Source: Polyodon spathula (lineage: Eukaryota; Chordata; Actinopteri; Acipenseriformes; Polyodontidae). Taken from it: a stretch of 64,000 nucleotides of DNA. The stretch spans positions 20,894,412 through 20,958,411 of the forward strand of contig NC_054538.1 of assembly GCF_017654505.1 (NCBI RefSeq), read 5' to 3'. Shown piece after piece: positions 34,428 to 45,870 of the stretch. The notes beneath the pieces were generated by a model. That model did no database searches, was not told the DNA's origin, and saw only the letters and a program-made list of their open reading frames with translations. The position numbers and the translations under genes were made by a program. Position 1 is the first letter of the stretch, and each line of letters starts with the position of its first letter.

Positions 34428-35874
34428 GAAAAAAATTGATTCACTTAAGTCAAACTAAAAATAATGTCTAAAACTAAAACTATCAGCAGCAAATAAATTA
34501 AATAAGCCTTATTTATTATTTAAAATAAATAAACATGTCACTGCGTGTACTTTACAACTTAATTCCACAGCCAACTCCTTCCCTCTTTGTGGTAAGCAAA
34601 TACTAAACATTGTATATAAAGCAGAATAATGTGGGTGGTTTGTAATGCTGCAGCCTACATGCACTGAACACAACTGGACAAACCAAGGAGAGGACAAGCA
34701 TAGCTGGTACTAAAGCACACAGAAAAGGTTCCCATATCAGGGAATCTAAGATCCAGCCTTGCTGACTCTTCTATTACCATAATTGTTTGTAACAAATGGG
34801 TCTTTCCATCTCACGTAGACCAATGAGGAGTTGCTCCTTTGTAACTGGCTTATGTTTCTTTTTGGAAAGCACTTGAAACATGATTTAAAATGACACCCTC
34901 CAAATGGTGAAAAGTTAGGTCATGGGTCATCAGATTAATCAGCTCTTTAGCATTCACACAATACCTTACTAGAGACGCGCTTCTCCATCACATGGGTCAT
35001 CTGTCACCAACCATAAATGGAGGAAAACACCAGAATTTGGTCTTTAGCTGGAATTACCCTTTATAGGGTTTGGTCAAATTAAATGAATTCCCACTGCTAA
35101 CAAAATGATCACATAAAATGACAAAAGCACAGTGGTTTACGTGTGTAGGCAGGATAAAGAAGCTTAGATTTGCATGCTTTTGTTACACTGTTGGGTAGCG
35201 ATTAGAACTGAATTTCTTGCACCAACATCAATAATGGCACATAACAGCTCCTGCCCACATACTTTGATCTTGCAAGTGAATTGCACTCTATGCTCTCCTT
35301 CACCTCACATCAACTTTATCAATAAGGGCTGCCTTGACTGTTGTACCTTAAATACTAATTCCCTGCTCCTGCAAGTGTTTACTCTATAGTTCAATAAAGA
35401 TTTTCCTATCTTTCAGCAGTGAAGTCTATGGGGTCATTTCTTGTGTACATGAATTACTGGTGCTATTTAGAACATTTGTGGTTTTGTTTTATTTTCTGTT
35501 TCATTTAGAAAAAGGCTTTGGCTGCATCTTGAATACCTCATTAGGGATACAGAAGTGGATAATACACAAGGTTAATCTATAAAAATAAGACTCCCACTGC
35601 ATAGCAATTTGTTCCATTCCAGTTTGCATTATGAATTGACATAATGTTAACAGATTATGGCTAATTCAGCTCAGTAAAAACTGTACTGAATCTTATTTCC
35701 ATTTCTGTAAAATGTAGGCTCTTCCCCACCTTCAAAGTTGAAGCAAAGGACAATACAAAGCGTTGTTATAACACCACGTTCCACATGTTGTAAATCTGAT
35801 GAAAAATTAAATTATGCATAACTGAAAGATTATAAACAGTATGATGTACTGTTTATACCATATCCTCTGGAAAT

Positions 35875-35875
<1 letters not shown>
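34428..35875 (-). other. TMEM63B intron 1, no recognised gene
   Basis: Non-coding, no supported feature. Confidence 0.5.

Positions 35876-35906
<31 letters not shown>
35876..35906. repeat. Poly-T tract, 31 bp
   Basis: An uninterrupted T run. It could be the poly-A end of a minus-strand retroposon, but no body is recognisable. Confidence 0.85.
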
Positions 35907-35909
<3 letters not shown>

Positions 35910-36159
35910 ATTTTGTTTCGGAAGTGTTACAGCGTCTGTGCCTTTGTTTCAACACAAAGGAACTTGGCAAAAGAAAGTAGACATGATTTGGCATATTCCT
36001 AAAACCTATCAACAATGAAACCTTCATAGCCACAAAGATGGGATGGGGTATAAAAACGTCACTAAAGACAAATAAAGAATTAAAGGAAGAAATGTAATTT
36101 TTGGGGGCCATTGATTGGCACAATGATGGCGTTGTGTAAATAAAAATACACGTTAATAA

Positions 36160-36172
36160 ATATATATATATA

Positions 36173-36234
<62 letters not shown>
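36160..36234. repeat. (TA)n microsatellite
   Basis: About 75 bp of TA repeats with one interruption. Minus-strand frames of alternating Tyr-Ile across it are artefacts. Confidence 0.9.
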
Positions 36235-36237
<3 letters not shown>

Positions 36238-37279
36238 CATTATGCAGTTCAATGTGACTGCAGATTCATAAGACTGACTAAGTTTTAAACCCTAGCGTAA
36301 AGCAGCTTGTACGCAATCAGTGCTTAACACCAGCATTCAAACCGATACATAATTATCATGCATATTAAACATTATCGCATCATATACCGCTTTGCGTGGA
36401 TGTGGATTTTCACTGTATGATTCTACATATGACGTTACAAGTGATACTAAATTAATATAAACAATAAACCATATGTATTGCCGCAGGACTGTATAATTAT
36501 TTTTCCTTTGTAATGGAATGCCCTTGCGCATTTATCCCGGTTCTGCAATCGACAGGAACACTGCACATCCTGGTAATATTGCAGGGCAGTTACACTGTAT
36601 CCAACACAATCTCATGCATCGTTTGCGAATTACAGAAAAACCCAAAACAAGTCTGTCAGGTTACGAATATATTAATACGACATGTAAAGGGTACAAGACG
36701 TCTGCAGAGCACTTTCCTGATTTAATTAGAATATATTGTCGATGTGCATCTTTTTTTCCTCCAAACAAACGCATCTGTATTCACATTGCTAATCCTCCAC
36801 CCTTACAATTAAATAATCACATTAATAACACTTGAAATATAAAAATTGCGCGACCCGTTCCCATTTAAATGTTCTAAAGTAACTTTTAAAAGCGTTTCTC
36901 TATTTATAAACAAACAAACAAAAAATATTAATAATATATCTTCCGCTCCGCATAGTTTGTTTGTCAAAATTCTGCGTGGTGTGCACTGTAATTCACTGCT
37001 ACAGCACAGACAGCAGGCAAATACCGACAATATCTTTGCTCACATTTCATACGATAGGTATAGAACAATTAAAAACACATACAAACACAAACAGCCTTAC
37101 CTTTCCTCACCGCAAGGTAATTTTGGTTGCGTTGCTTTTTTTTCACGCAGTTAATCCTTTAGATTTCCCAACACCTTTACCAGTCTCTGATAAACAGCTG
37201 CCTTCCACATTACCATTAATACAAACCAGCCACTGCAAGTGAAATCATCTGTCTGTTGCTAACCAAACCAAGACTGTGA

Positions 37280-37420
37280 ATAAGTTTGCAGAGGGGTGGG
37301 GGCGACTGACGATTATCGACACGTCACGGCAAAGGCACCTCCTGCAGCATCACTGCACCGAGTTCTTGGTTGGCGCGATTAATTGACGCAATTCGCCTTT
37401 CTCGTGGTTTTTTGTGGTAT
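37280..37420. promoter_or_regulatory. Presumed bidirectional TMEM63B/MRPL14 promoter
   Basis: A CpG cluster (about 12 CpG in 110 bp) in otherwise CpG-poor DNA. It has a GGGTGGGGGCG GC-box-like site, CGTCA motifs and GGCGCG, and lies between the divergent genes. On the minus strand a plausible first-exon donor (GAAAG|GTAAGG) is at about 37,098-37,103. Exon 1 of each gene is presumably noncoding and starts here. Transcription start sites are inferred, not seen. Confidence 0.55.
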
Positions 37421-38927
37421 GTATTTTAACATTTGCAAATTTTTAGGTACGTTTTGTTGTGGTATAGTTGTGAGTTGGTTGGTATTGTTGAGTTTCTATT
37501 TATAAAGACATTAGGTCGGTCGCTTAGGGTGTTGTTACAAAATGTCGGTGACTTTCGGCTGACATGGACTCGGAAGTAATTTGCAAGGTTGTACTAAAAT
37601 TGTATAACGGTAATACAAATATATAATCTATGCAGTTTTTGTTTGTTTGTGTGTTGTTTTGGCTTTTGCTTCACTTTGTAGTTTTGTGTGAAGTTTTGGA
37701 GATTTGTCAGTTGTTGTGTGATGAATAAGGTGACCTACTGAAAAGCGTCAAGTTCTGTCAAACTGAATAGACACGCTGGATGCATCTACTGTTCTGTTCT
37801 AAACGTCAGTGATCAGAAGTTGCTACGTGCTCCCTTAGTGTGTCCTGGTTCTTCACATTTAGAAAGCTGACTTGTGTGCATAAACACTTGTTATTTGTGA
37901 AAATTACACTTCGAAAAAAATAGTACTGTCATGTTTGTTGTACTTCGTTTAAGAATGTATGGCCATTCTTATTTTCTATGTTCTCCTTTGTGAATGTAAT
38001 TTGACCTATCTGGAAGCTTGCTGGTGCACGTTTGATGCAGTTGCAACAAACAAGCAGCAGATCAGAGGTTTACAGCACGTTTTACTGGCAATTTTTAAAC
38101 CGTATCTTGGACTGCCTTATGTTGTTACCTTTGATAACGTAGCCCAAGATTAGGGCTAATCTCTGTCTGTGAAACAGCCGATATAAGAAGGGCTTGTAAA
38201 AGGTGTCTAGGTGGAGTCGATTTTAACTGAAGTATTACACTCCCTCTGCGGTTTTAAAAACGTACCAGATTAACAAACAAAAACCGAGATCAAAATTCTT
38301 GTTGTTTTTGGCAGTGCAGTTGAAGCACAACATAACTACAATTAAAATGTAACCCCAATCAGTCACTTCTGAATGCTGCAGCCACGGGATTTATTCCAGG
38401 AATCCACAAAGAGACTCGGTTTTATGCAGCACTAATAAAAATGTAATGAGGGGATAAGTATAACACTCAATTGCACGACATTAAAAAAAAGAAAGCTGTA
38501 GCTAATGCAGCCATAATGCAGACCTGCAGCAGTGCCTTTTATTTATTTTTTAAATTGTATTTGGATACTGAGAGTTCATAGCTATCATGACAGGAGAGAC
38601 TGAGAGATTTGCACACACTCAACCTAAAACATTTTGTCACTAAGAAGATTTCAATAGTGCAGCAGTCTTTTATAGCCAAGACTGCTATTGCTGAATCATG
38701 GTGCAGTTTACCAGCAGTGGCACTGAGATTGATTCAACTCCTTTTACAACACGCCTCTTTATCTGTTGCATCAGTTACTAGCATGGTTGGCACATTAAGA
38801 TGTCGTGCCATTTGATTTGAACTTCTTCCTCATTAGAAAACGTTCTTTGAGGCCAAACTTTAAATTGAGTATGTCAATTAATTTTACTGTACCCTTTTCT
38901 GACAGTGCTTTATATTTTCAGGTTCAG
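37421..38927 (+). other. MRPL14 5' region and first intron
   Basis: Presumed 5' UTR exon and intron 1 of MRPL14. No coding motif. Exon 1 boundaries cannot be fixed; a GTACGT donor-like site occurs at 37,448. Confidence 0.45.
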
Positions 38928-40214
38928 ATGGCGCTGTTAAGAAAAGGACTGGGGTTATTGCTGACACATGCATCTGGAAAACCACAGCAGCTGCCTTTCA
39001 GGTACCTCATTAGGATATCCAGTGTTCTCCCCAGGGTGCTGTTTTTATAGACACCCTCATTTCCATGTGTAAGGGGTCCCCACTTGCTCATCTAATAAAA
39101 GCAAGAAGTGGTTCGAATCCCACTCATACTAAGTTGCTGATCTTGCTGAGGGCCCATAGGGATTAGTTAGTAAAGTAAACCGAGGACAGGAGAAAAGTCA
39201 ACTGGATGGCCTTGCTTTAAACTCGTAAAGGTTACATGATCTAGAAAGTGCAAGTGTAAAAAAAACTACCTGGAAGTACAGCCTGCAAACTGAGGGCTGT
39301 ATTATCATTCATTAAAATTTAAAATATATGCATTGATGTGTGTGCACTATGACAACTCGCAATGCATCATAGGATCAGTAGTCCCAAAACAGCACTAAAA
39401 TACAGCACAGAGGCATTAATCAGGATGCAAGTTAATTACATATCCCAATATCCTTTACACTTGGCTATTTGAACTAGGGCAGTTTGTTTTATTCAGATTT
39501 ACAATAAGCGACTTTTAAATTTGGCCGGGACCATGCAGAAAATTCATAGTATAAGGAAGTTTGTTTAATCCAAGGTTTCGTCTTAATGACAATTGATTAT
39601 ACGTTTGCTGTACTTGTGAAATCTACATAGCAAGCAGACATGCGTAACAGGTAAGGTTTAGTTAGCTACAGCCCCTTTAAGAAGTGTTCCCTCAAGGGCA
39701 GGATTGAGGCATGCTCACAGGTTTCTGTGGTGAAGCTCACCAGGTCACAATGTGCTTTTGCCTTTGGATATTGTAATTGGCAGTTCAGCTGACTGAATCC
39801 ATACAGTATTGAGTGTAAGTTTTTTTGTTTTTTGTTTTTCCAATCAGCCTTTCTGCAGCCTGTGCAGCCATTCAGAAAATGTCCCGAGTGCGTGTGGTAG
39901 ACAACAGTCCGCTGGGGAACACTCCCTACCATCGACCTGCCAAATGCATTCATGTCTATAACAAAACTGGGGTCGGCAAAGTGGGTGACAAAATTTTACT
40001 CGCCATCAAAGGACAAAAGAAAAAAGCCCTTATAATCGGCCACAAGATGCCTGGTCCTAGAATGATGCCACGATTCGATTCCAACAATGTGGTTCTCATC
40101 GAGGACAATGGAAACCCCACAGGAACAAGAATCAAGGTGCCTGTGCCCTCCAGTCTGCGCCGGCTAGAAGGAGAGTATTCCAAAGTGTTGGCCATTGCTC
40201 AGAAGTTTGTGTGA
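38928..40214 (+). CDS. MRPL14: Mitochondrial ribosomal protein uL14m (MRPL14), two coding exons
   Basis: Coding exons 38,928-39,001 and 39,848-40,214. The first follows a TTTTCAG acceptor, has ATG after six UTR bases, and encodes a short basic, Leu-rich mitochondrial presequence ([18 protein letters not shown]...). The donor is GTACCT. The AG|C split Ser codon joins exactly to [11 protein letters not shown]. The mature part is a complete uL14 fold: [59 protein letters not shown] and [15 protein letters not shown], ending at TGA. About 146 residues in total, close to the human length. It is a large-subunit mitoribosome protein that contacts rRNA and the MALSU1 anti-association factor. An ATTAAA poly-A signal is at 40,477. 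The intact frame argues that it is functional. Confidence 0.96.
39060..39200 (+). repeat. Weak tRNA-like/SINE fragment in MRPL14 intron
   Basis: AGTGGTTCGAATCCCACT at about 39,108-39,125 forms a T-arm-like hairpin with a B-box core (GGTTCGAATCC), preceded by an anticodon-stem-like TTGCT...AGCAA. There is no good A-box or acceptor pairing, so it is not a functional tRNA. Confidence 0.35.
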
Positions 40215-41734
40215 TGAGATGGGACTGTAGCCTGTCTCATCAGGCAACATTTACATCTAATGCATTTCTCTGTGTTAAAAAGAAATGATCTCACTTTTAT
40301 TTATGTAACTGTTCCCCAATGTAATGATAAATATAAACATAATAATACATTATTTGCAGTCATTTATTCTAATTACTATTTGATTGTGCATGTTAGGGGC
40401 CCCATTCAAAAAACCATCAATCTCACTGCGGTGGGACCAGATAAAAGGCGGATAAATGAATCCTGTTTTAAATACCATTAAACACAGCTGTAACAATTAC
40501 TGTATTCACACAACTGAGAGTCAGCTTTTATTAGCAAGCTGCCCTAAATCCCTTGTTTAGAAAGAGGCAGGGTAGCAGTCTGCTGTGTGGGTGGGTGGGT
40601 GTGTGTTCGCTGCTGAGTGACAGACAGGAGATCAAGAGGGAGGCTGAAGTTGATATGCCCTGCAGGTGAACAGGATTTATTTACATATGAACACACTCAA
40701 CAGCTCAAATGACACAACCAGCAATGGCAGCACACAGAGCACATACAACACCGTGTACGAAAACTTTGGTGCGATCTACAATATCTGAACTGATCTTCGA
40801 TAATAAACTAACGTTGCTGAAGAGGTTGATCAAGGTGAAATAAATGGTTAGGGCGGATATGTGATGGGCGGATACGTGATGGATTACTGTAAAACAGATA
40901 CAGTTCCACCGCAAAATCTCACAAAACTACATGGGTAAGAGGTAGTTTCAAGACAATAAAGTATCATACTTATAATTTGTATAGAGCAAGCCATTGATGC
41001 TTATATAAATGTTGCCCTATGCTGCCCCAAACAGAAGTACAATTAAATTATTGCGGTTTTAGTATCCCACTGAAGGTATAGTGGTGGTCTGTTTTTCTGA
41101 CACGAACCTCTGTGGCACATAGTATCAACAAGCAACACTATTTCCAGGATGGTACCTCCATGGTAGACGTTAACTTCTGGTTTGGCTCCTATGCATTTGA
41201 CTTTAGCTCAACAAAAAGCCAGTTTACCATGTCATTTATCCGTACCATCACAAGACCTTACTCCTGCTCTTCCAAGCTCTTAAAACTTGAATACTGAATA
41301 ACATGCTTGAATATTTAGTTTAATTACCTCATCTGGTTGCAAAGGCAGGGTCACAAGCCTGCTTCTGTTCTTTGATAAGGCACCATTCATCTGGATGTTC
41401 AGTATTGGTTGCTTGTTGAATGATGCTTTGTAGGTTTAGGTTGGTAATGTTGTAAGCTAACTAATGAACCTAAACGTTCTAATTTTCAATCTGCATAAGG
41501 AAAGAGACCCAGTCTGAAATATAACATAAAAACATACTGCATACACAAACGTTTTTGGTTAATAATACTGTATCATTAAACCTCAGATCACTTCTCTGAT
41601 TTTATATATAAATGTTACTGCTCTGCTTGGCCCAACTACAGTACAGTACAGTAGGTGTGTAAAAATAGTCACTTGTTACTTTTAGGTTGGTGGTTCAGGC
41701 ATACAGTAATGTTAATAGAATAAAAGGCATGCCC
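40215..41734. other. MRPL14 3' UTR and intergenic DNA
   Basis: 3' UTR followed by sequence with no supported gene. GGGTGGGTGGGTGTGTGTT at about 40,588-40,606 is a small G-rich repeat. ATGGTTAGGGCGGATATGTGATGGGCGGATACGTGATGG near 40,844-40,882 holds a tandem 17-bp repeat. Confidence 0.5.
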
Positions 41735-41762
41735 AAGTCATCTTGGATAAAGGCATCTGCCA

Positions 41763-41811
<49 letters not shown>
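41735..41811 (+). mobile_element. SINE/LINE tail with (TAA)n
   Basis: CTTGGATAAAGGCATCTGCCAAA followed by about 16 TAA units. This is the common fish retroposon tail with an expanded microsatellite. Confidence 0.65.
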
Positions 41812-42161
41812 TGTCCCATTTCCTATGTATCTTACAATTGCATTTCTATTCAAATCTACTATAATTTTAAATGATATATGATTACAGTTCTTGCCTTACA
41901 TAAAATCTCTATTGTAACAGATGGGAAGATGTAAGTTATTTTACTTATTATCGAATACACTTGACCTGTAGATACACTTGACCAAATACACTTGACCTAT
42001 AGATTTTAATTTTATGTTTTTTCATCAGAAAAAAAAGGTAAGGGTGATTAAAGGGGTCAAGGAATAATCCTTAATGTTGTAATTGTTAGTTTAAACAAAT
42101 AAAACTATTTTCATATCATACTTTCTGTACCTTAAATGTTCTTATCAAAATCCTAGTATAG

Positions 42162-42162
<1 letters not shown>

Positions 42163-42213
<51 letters not shown>
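42163..42213. repeat. (TG)n microsatellite
   Basis: About 25 TG dinucleotides. Confidence 0.95.
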
Positions 42214-42216
<3 letters not shown>

Positions 42217-42269
42217 AAGCTACAACTCTTAGAATGTTTAGCCCATCATTTCCAATGTTAGGGCTGTTA

Positions 42270-42415
42270 TATCCACGTGGAACACAGTTGCTGTACCCTT
42301 GAGCAAGATACTTTACCCAGATTGCTCCAGTAAAAACCCAACTGTATAAATGAGTATGAGTAATTCATTGTACCTCAGTAAGTAGCTTTGGATAAAAGCG
42401 TGAAACAAATAAATT
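42270..42415 (+). mobile_element. Fish SINE-like retroposon 3' part
   Basis: ACCCTTGAGCAAGATACTTT, ACCCAGATTGCTCCAGT, CCCAACTGTATAAATGAGTA and GTAGCTTTGGATAAAAGCG occur in this order, as in a retroposon widespread in ray-finned fish. The usual CTGC after AAAGCG is altered. Plus orientation, ending in a short AAAT tail. Confidence 0.65.
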
Positions 42416-42829
42416 AATTAGTATTATTAGAAAGTAATATAGCGTATTACTTTTTGGAAAATCGCTATATCATAGATATATAGCCTTTTTATAACTTTGG
42501 TTGTTATACTTTCTTACAAATTATTATTGGTATTCATGCCTATTTAAAAAAAAAAAAAAAACGTCAACCATGATGGTAGCGTTTAAATAACCGGGTGTAT
42601 TTAAGTATGAATATACAGTAGGTATTTATTTATTTTATTTATTAATATCACAACATCAAAAAGCATGCGGGGAAAAAAAAGTCTGTCTCCTAAACTGTTA
42701 ATTAGATGTCTGATCTTTATATATTACCGCACTTTAATCTGTGTTTTTATTTAACGATCAAAAAACACACCCATTTTGTAAACCAATAACAGGTCAAAGT
42801 TTAAACAACAACTAAACACCTGTTCTCCA

Positions 42830-43014
42830 TCTCCGCGCCTATCTGTTGCCTTATAGGGAATGAAGTTCCCTGCCTAGGCAATATGGCCGCTCGTTTGCAT
42901 ACTGCTGCTTCGAGTCCCCCCTACCTGGCACCGCCCATACACATTGAGACGTTTCTTTTGGACGTGGTTAACAACTCCCTCAAAGGTACAGGCACTCATT
43001 AGCAATAGTTGAAA
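42830..43014 (+). promoter_or_regulatory. Presumed SDE2 promoter and 5' UTR
   Basis: A GC-richer stretch just before the SDE2 exon 1 ATG, with CpGs, an AATATGGCCGC motif near 42,881 (YY1-like, one base off) and CACCGCCC (GC-box-like) near 42,931. No TATA box. Inferred from position. Confidence 0.45.
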
Positions 43015-43334
43015 ATGGAGGTGTTTTTGAGAGACTTGACGTACAAATTCCAGTCTTTTTCTCTTTCTAATGGCTCTTTAATCGGACAATTAATGCATAG
43101 CTTCGCCGAGAAACAGGTAAGAATGGATTTAGGGTAAATGGCATTGAGTATTAAAGTACAACATGGCCAGGGAAATGTAGTCTACTCCATAGAGAAGTGC
43201 TGCTGGAAAAGAATAGAGACGCTACTTTTAATTTATATCAGTTATTTAATTGTACATGATACTGTGTTTGCCTTTGGGAATAGTACCGCTAACTTGTATA
43301 GAGATGTTGTTAAAGGATAGAGAATAAATTAATT

Positions 43335-43482
43335 CTATGGCTTGGAAAAAAGTTCTAGTAACCAATGAATTTCTGTTTGTTTTTTAAGTCCATCCCTAAG
43401 ACTGATTTCTACATTAAGTGCAATGGAAGGCTGGCGAGTGAGGATGACGCTATTCTGCCAGGGGTTGTTTACAGCTTGGAGC
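43335..43482 (+). repeat. SDE2 exon 2 duplication, copy 1
   Basis: 148 bp covering the end of intron 1 (with the TTTTTTAAG acceptor) and most of exon 2. No difference from the copy at 43,722-43,869. This copy continues with CCTCGGCTT, as expected for SLEPRL, before diverging. Confidence 0.95.
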
Positions 43483-43721
43483 CTCGGCTTTTTGTACAGT
43501 GTCGCGAGCGCTACTAGACGCAGATCTGAGTCTTCTCACATGGTACACCCTAGTGCAGTCTGTCGTGTTGACCGGCCCTTTGCCATCAGAACAGGCAATA
43601 GAGTGATTGTTAGACGGAATTAAAATTAGTCTAGAAATAAAATTTTTTTTTCTTTCTCTTCTTTCATAAACAAAATTGTGATGACGTATGCAAAGATACG
43701 TAATATTGGACTAAATATTGA

Positions 43722-43869
43722 CTATGGCTTGGAAAAAAGTTCTAGTAACCAATGAATTTCTGTTTGTTTTTTAAGTCCATCCCTAAGACTGATTTCTACA
43801 TTAAGTGCAATGGAAGGCTGGCGAGTGAGGATGACGCTATTCTGCCAGGGGTTGTTTACAGCTTGGAGC
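43722..43869 (+). repeat. SDE2 exon 2 duplication, copy 2
   Basis: Same 148 bp, 387 bp downstream, in direct orientation. It breaks off after TTGGAGC into unrelated sequence and reaches a stop soon after (TAA near 43,899). Confidence 0.95.
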
Positions 43870-45870
43870 AATTTCAAACATGGCTTAATGCTTGTATTTA
43901 ACACTGTGGTTCCAAGTAGGTTTGTAAGAGAAGGGGAGGGAGGGGTGTTTTTTTTTTGTGCTTTCCTTCCAGCATCATAATTTTATATATATATTTTTTA
44001 CAGGTTTTGGTTCTATGCTTCGAGCTCTGAGGTGCAAATTGAGAAGACCACTAATCGGGAGGCATGCCGGGATTTGAGTGGAAGGCGCCTTCGAGATGTT
44101 AACCATGAGAAAGAGTAACGATTTAGAAATCATCTTAAATGTTGTACAATTCAACCTGCTCTTTGCTTCAAAGAGTATATGAAATGAACTGTTCAATAAT
44201 ATAAGCTTTAGTTTTTTCTTTGTAAAGCAGCTACTCCCTTCAATTCTAACTTGCTACCATTGCAATTCTTCAGTGCAAGAAGCAAGTAATCAGTTTTCTT
44301 GTACATACAGGATGGCAGATTGGATCAAGAAGCAGGCCGAGAGGGACTCGGAAAAAGAGCAGAGGAGATTTGAGCGCCTGCAGCGCAAACTCGCTGAACC
44401 CAAACATTACTTCACTGACCCAAACTACAAGCAACAGTGTCACAAGCTGTCAGAGCGCCTGGAGGACTCTGTGTTGAAAGGTAAAGAACTCCCTTTTTCA
44501 GTTGTAAATGTGTCCTCAGATAAGAGTTTTGAACTCTTTTTAGTCCCTATATATTGTAAGTGTCTTAACTTCGTCGTTCCACACCAAATGGAGCAATAGT
44601 CCCCACCTTGCTTTCTCAGATTATTTTATCCTTCTTAAATATGGCAAACTTTCTCCTAATCAACTACAAGTTACATGTGTGCAGCGAGTTTTAACATCTT
44701 AATATTGTGACAGCTCTGACCTCTCAAACATGTTATTTGTACAGCAAATAGGTATTGACTGCATGCCTTTCATTGAAATGTATACTTGTGATGAGTGTTT
44801 TTATTTACTTTACCCATTGTGATGTATGTATCTTCTCGTTCAAGGTATGCAAGCTTCCTCAAGTGGTGTGGTGGTAGCAGAAGAAGGTCTTAGTCGGAAA
44901 CGCCCCATCCCAAGCAAAGAACTTAAATCGGGAAAGAAAAAATGCTTTTGGTAAGAACTCTCTTTATTAATTGGGGCCATGAGCTAAGTAAATACCTGGA
45001 ATGCCCTTACAGATTTATCTTTTTTGTGGAACTCTGGTTTAGCAACACAAAACAGCTTAAGGTAGCAAATCTAAAAATGGTTACTCAGTTTAAGCTATGT
45101 TCCTCTAAATATAAATACTGTAATCAGAATTCTTGATTCTTCCCCACTAACCAAATTACTGTCTGGTAGGCAATGTGTCTTTTTATCATACAATTGATTG
45201 CTGGTTATTTCTCTGCAGGACTGGTGTTGCTGGGCTTAAGGATTCTGGCAGTTCCGATGAAGACACACTTGAAAGCGATAAGGAAGAATCTCCCACAACT
45301 TCAAGAGTGGGTTTAGGGGAAATAGAAAGCCCAACACAGAAGGGTAAAGCATGAGCTGTCTCACTCCTTAATGCTGAGGAAGCACCAGCATCTAGTTCCA
45401 ACTGTTGTTCAGGGTCCAACTCTCCTCGCTGGAGCCCTGTAGAACTGGTGAAAGAGGAGGCCATGGTGGTTACAATGCAAGCCCAGTCATATGCAGAGCT
45501 GCCAGGAACGAGTGTCAGTGTGGAGGATGAGAAAAAGGAGACACAAGAAGAAAAAGAAACCAAGGAGGAGACCAAAGAGACCAGCCTGAAAAGGCCCGGT
45601 GACTCTCGGCCTGGTTGTGTGCTACTGCAATCTGCTAATAATGGACCTCTGGATCTGATGACATTCAGCTCTGCTTCAGAAATGGAAGTGATGGGACTAG
45701 AGAGGATTAAGACAGAGTTAGTGGCTCTTGGTCTGAAATGTGGAGGCACTCTGCAGGAGAGAGCTGCAAGGCTCTTCTCAGTCAGGGGCAAATCAAAAGA
45801 ACAGATTGACCCAGCGGTTCTTTACTAAACCTGCCAAAGGAAAGAAAGTGAAAAAAAGTGTAGATGTTTT

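Larger units (their letters stand above)
43015..45870 (+). pseudogene. SDE2: SDE2, apparently disabled
   Basis: SDE2 is a nuclear protein for splicing and replication-stress control, made by cutting a ubiquitin-like N-terminus at GGKGG. Exons seen: 43,015-43,116 (MEVFLRDLTY...), 43,389 on (KTDFYIKCNGRLASEDDA...YSLEPRL), 44,004-44,114, 44,311-44,480 ([17 protein letters not shown]...), 44,845-44,950 and 45,219-45,828, which ends in the SAP-like [20 protein letters not shown]. Splice sites are mostly good. Lesions: exon 2 loses the GGKGG coding end and reaches TAG at 43,515; exon 3 has a net one-base loss near 44,030-44,035 between FGSMLRAL and [12 protein letters not shown] at 45,352 is in frame; a one-base shift near 45,815 ends the protein before its basic KGKK tail. 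A poly-A signal is at 45,882. Assembly errors are the main alternative. Confidence 0.8.

Noticed and set aside
35908..36252. 114-residue minus-strand frame with Tyr-Ile repeats
   Set aside because: It results from the TA microsatellite. No domain outside the repeat.
39956..40195. Minus-strand frame inside MRPL14
   Set aside because: Antisense shadow of the conserved uL14m exon.
45343..45425. Possible micro-intron in SDE2 removing the TGA at 45,352
   Set aside because: GTAAAG with a later TTCAG could excise it, but the intron would be only about 60-80 bp and the sequence between stays in the same coding phase. A nonsense change is simpler.
45186..45791. 201-residue minus-strand open frame
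   Set aside because: It is antisense to the last SDE2 exon, whose plus-strand sense is recognisable (SAP-like segment). Ser/Leu-rich composition is the shadow of Glu-rich coding.
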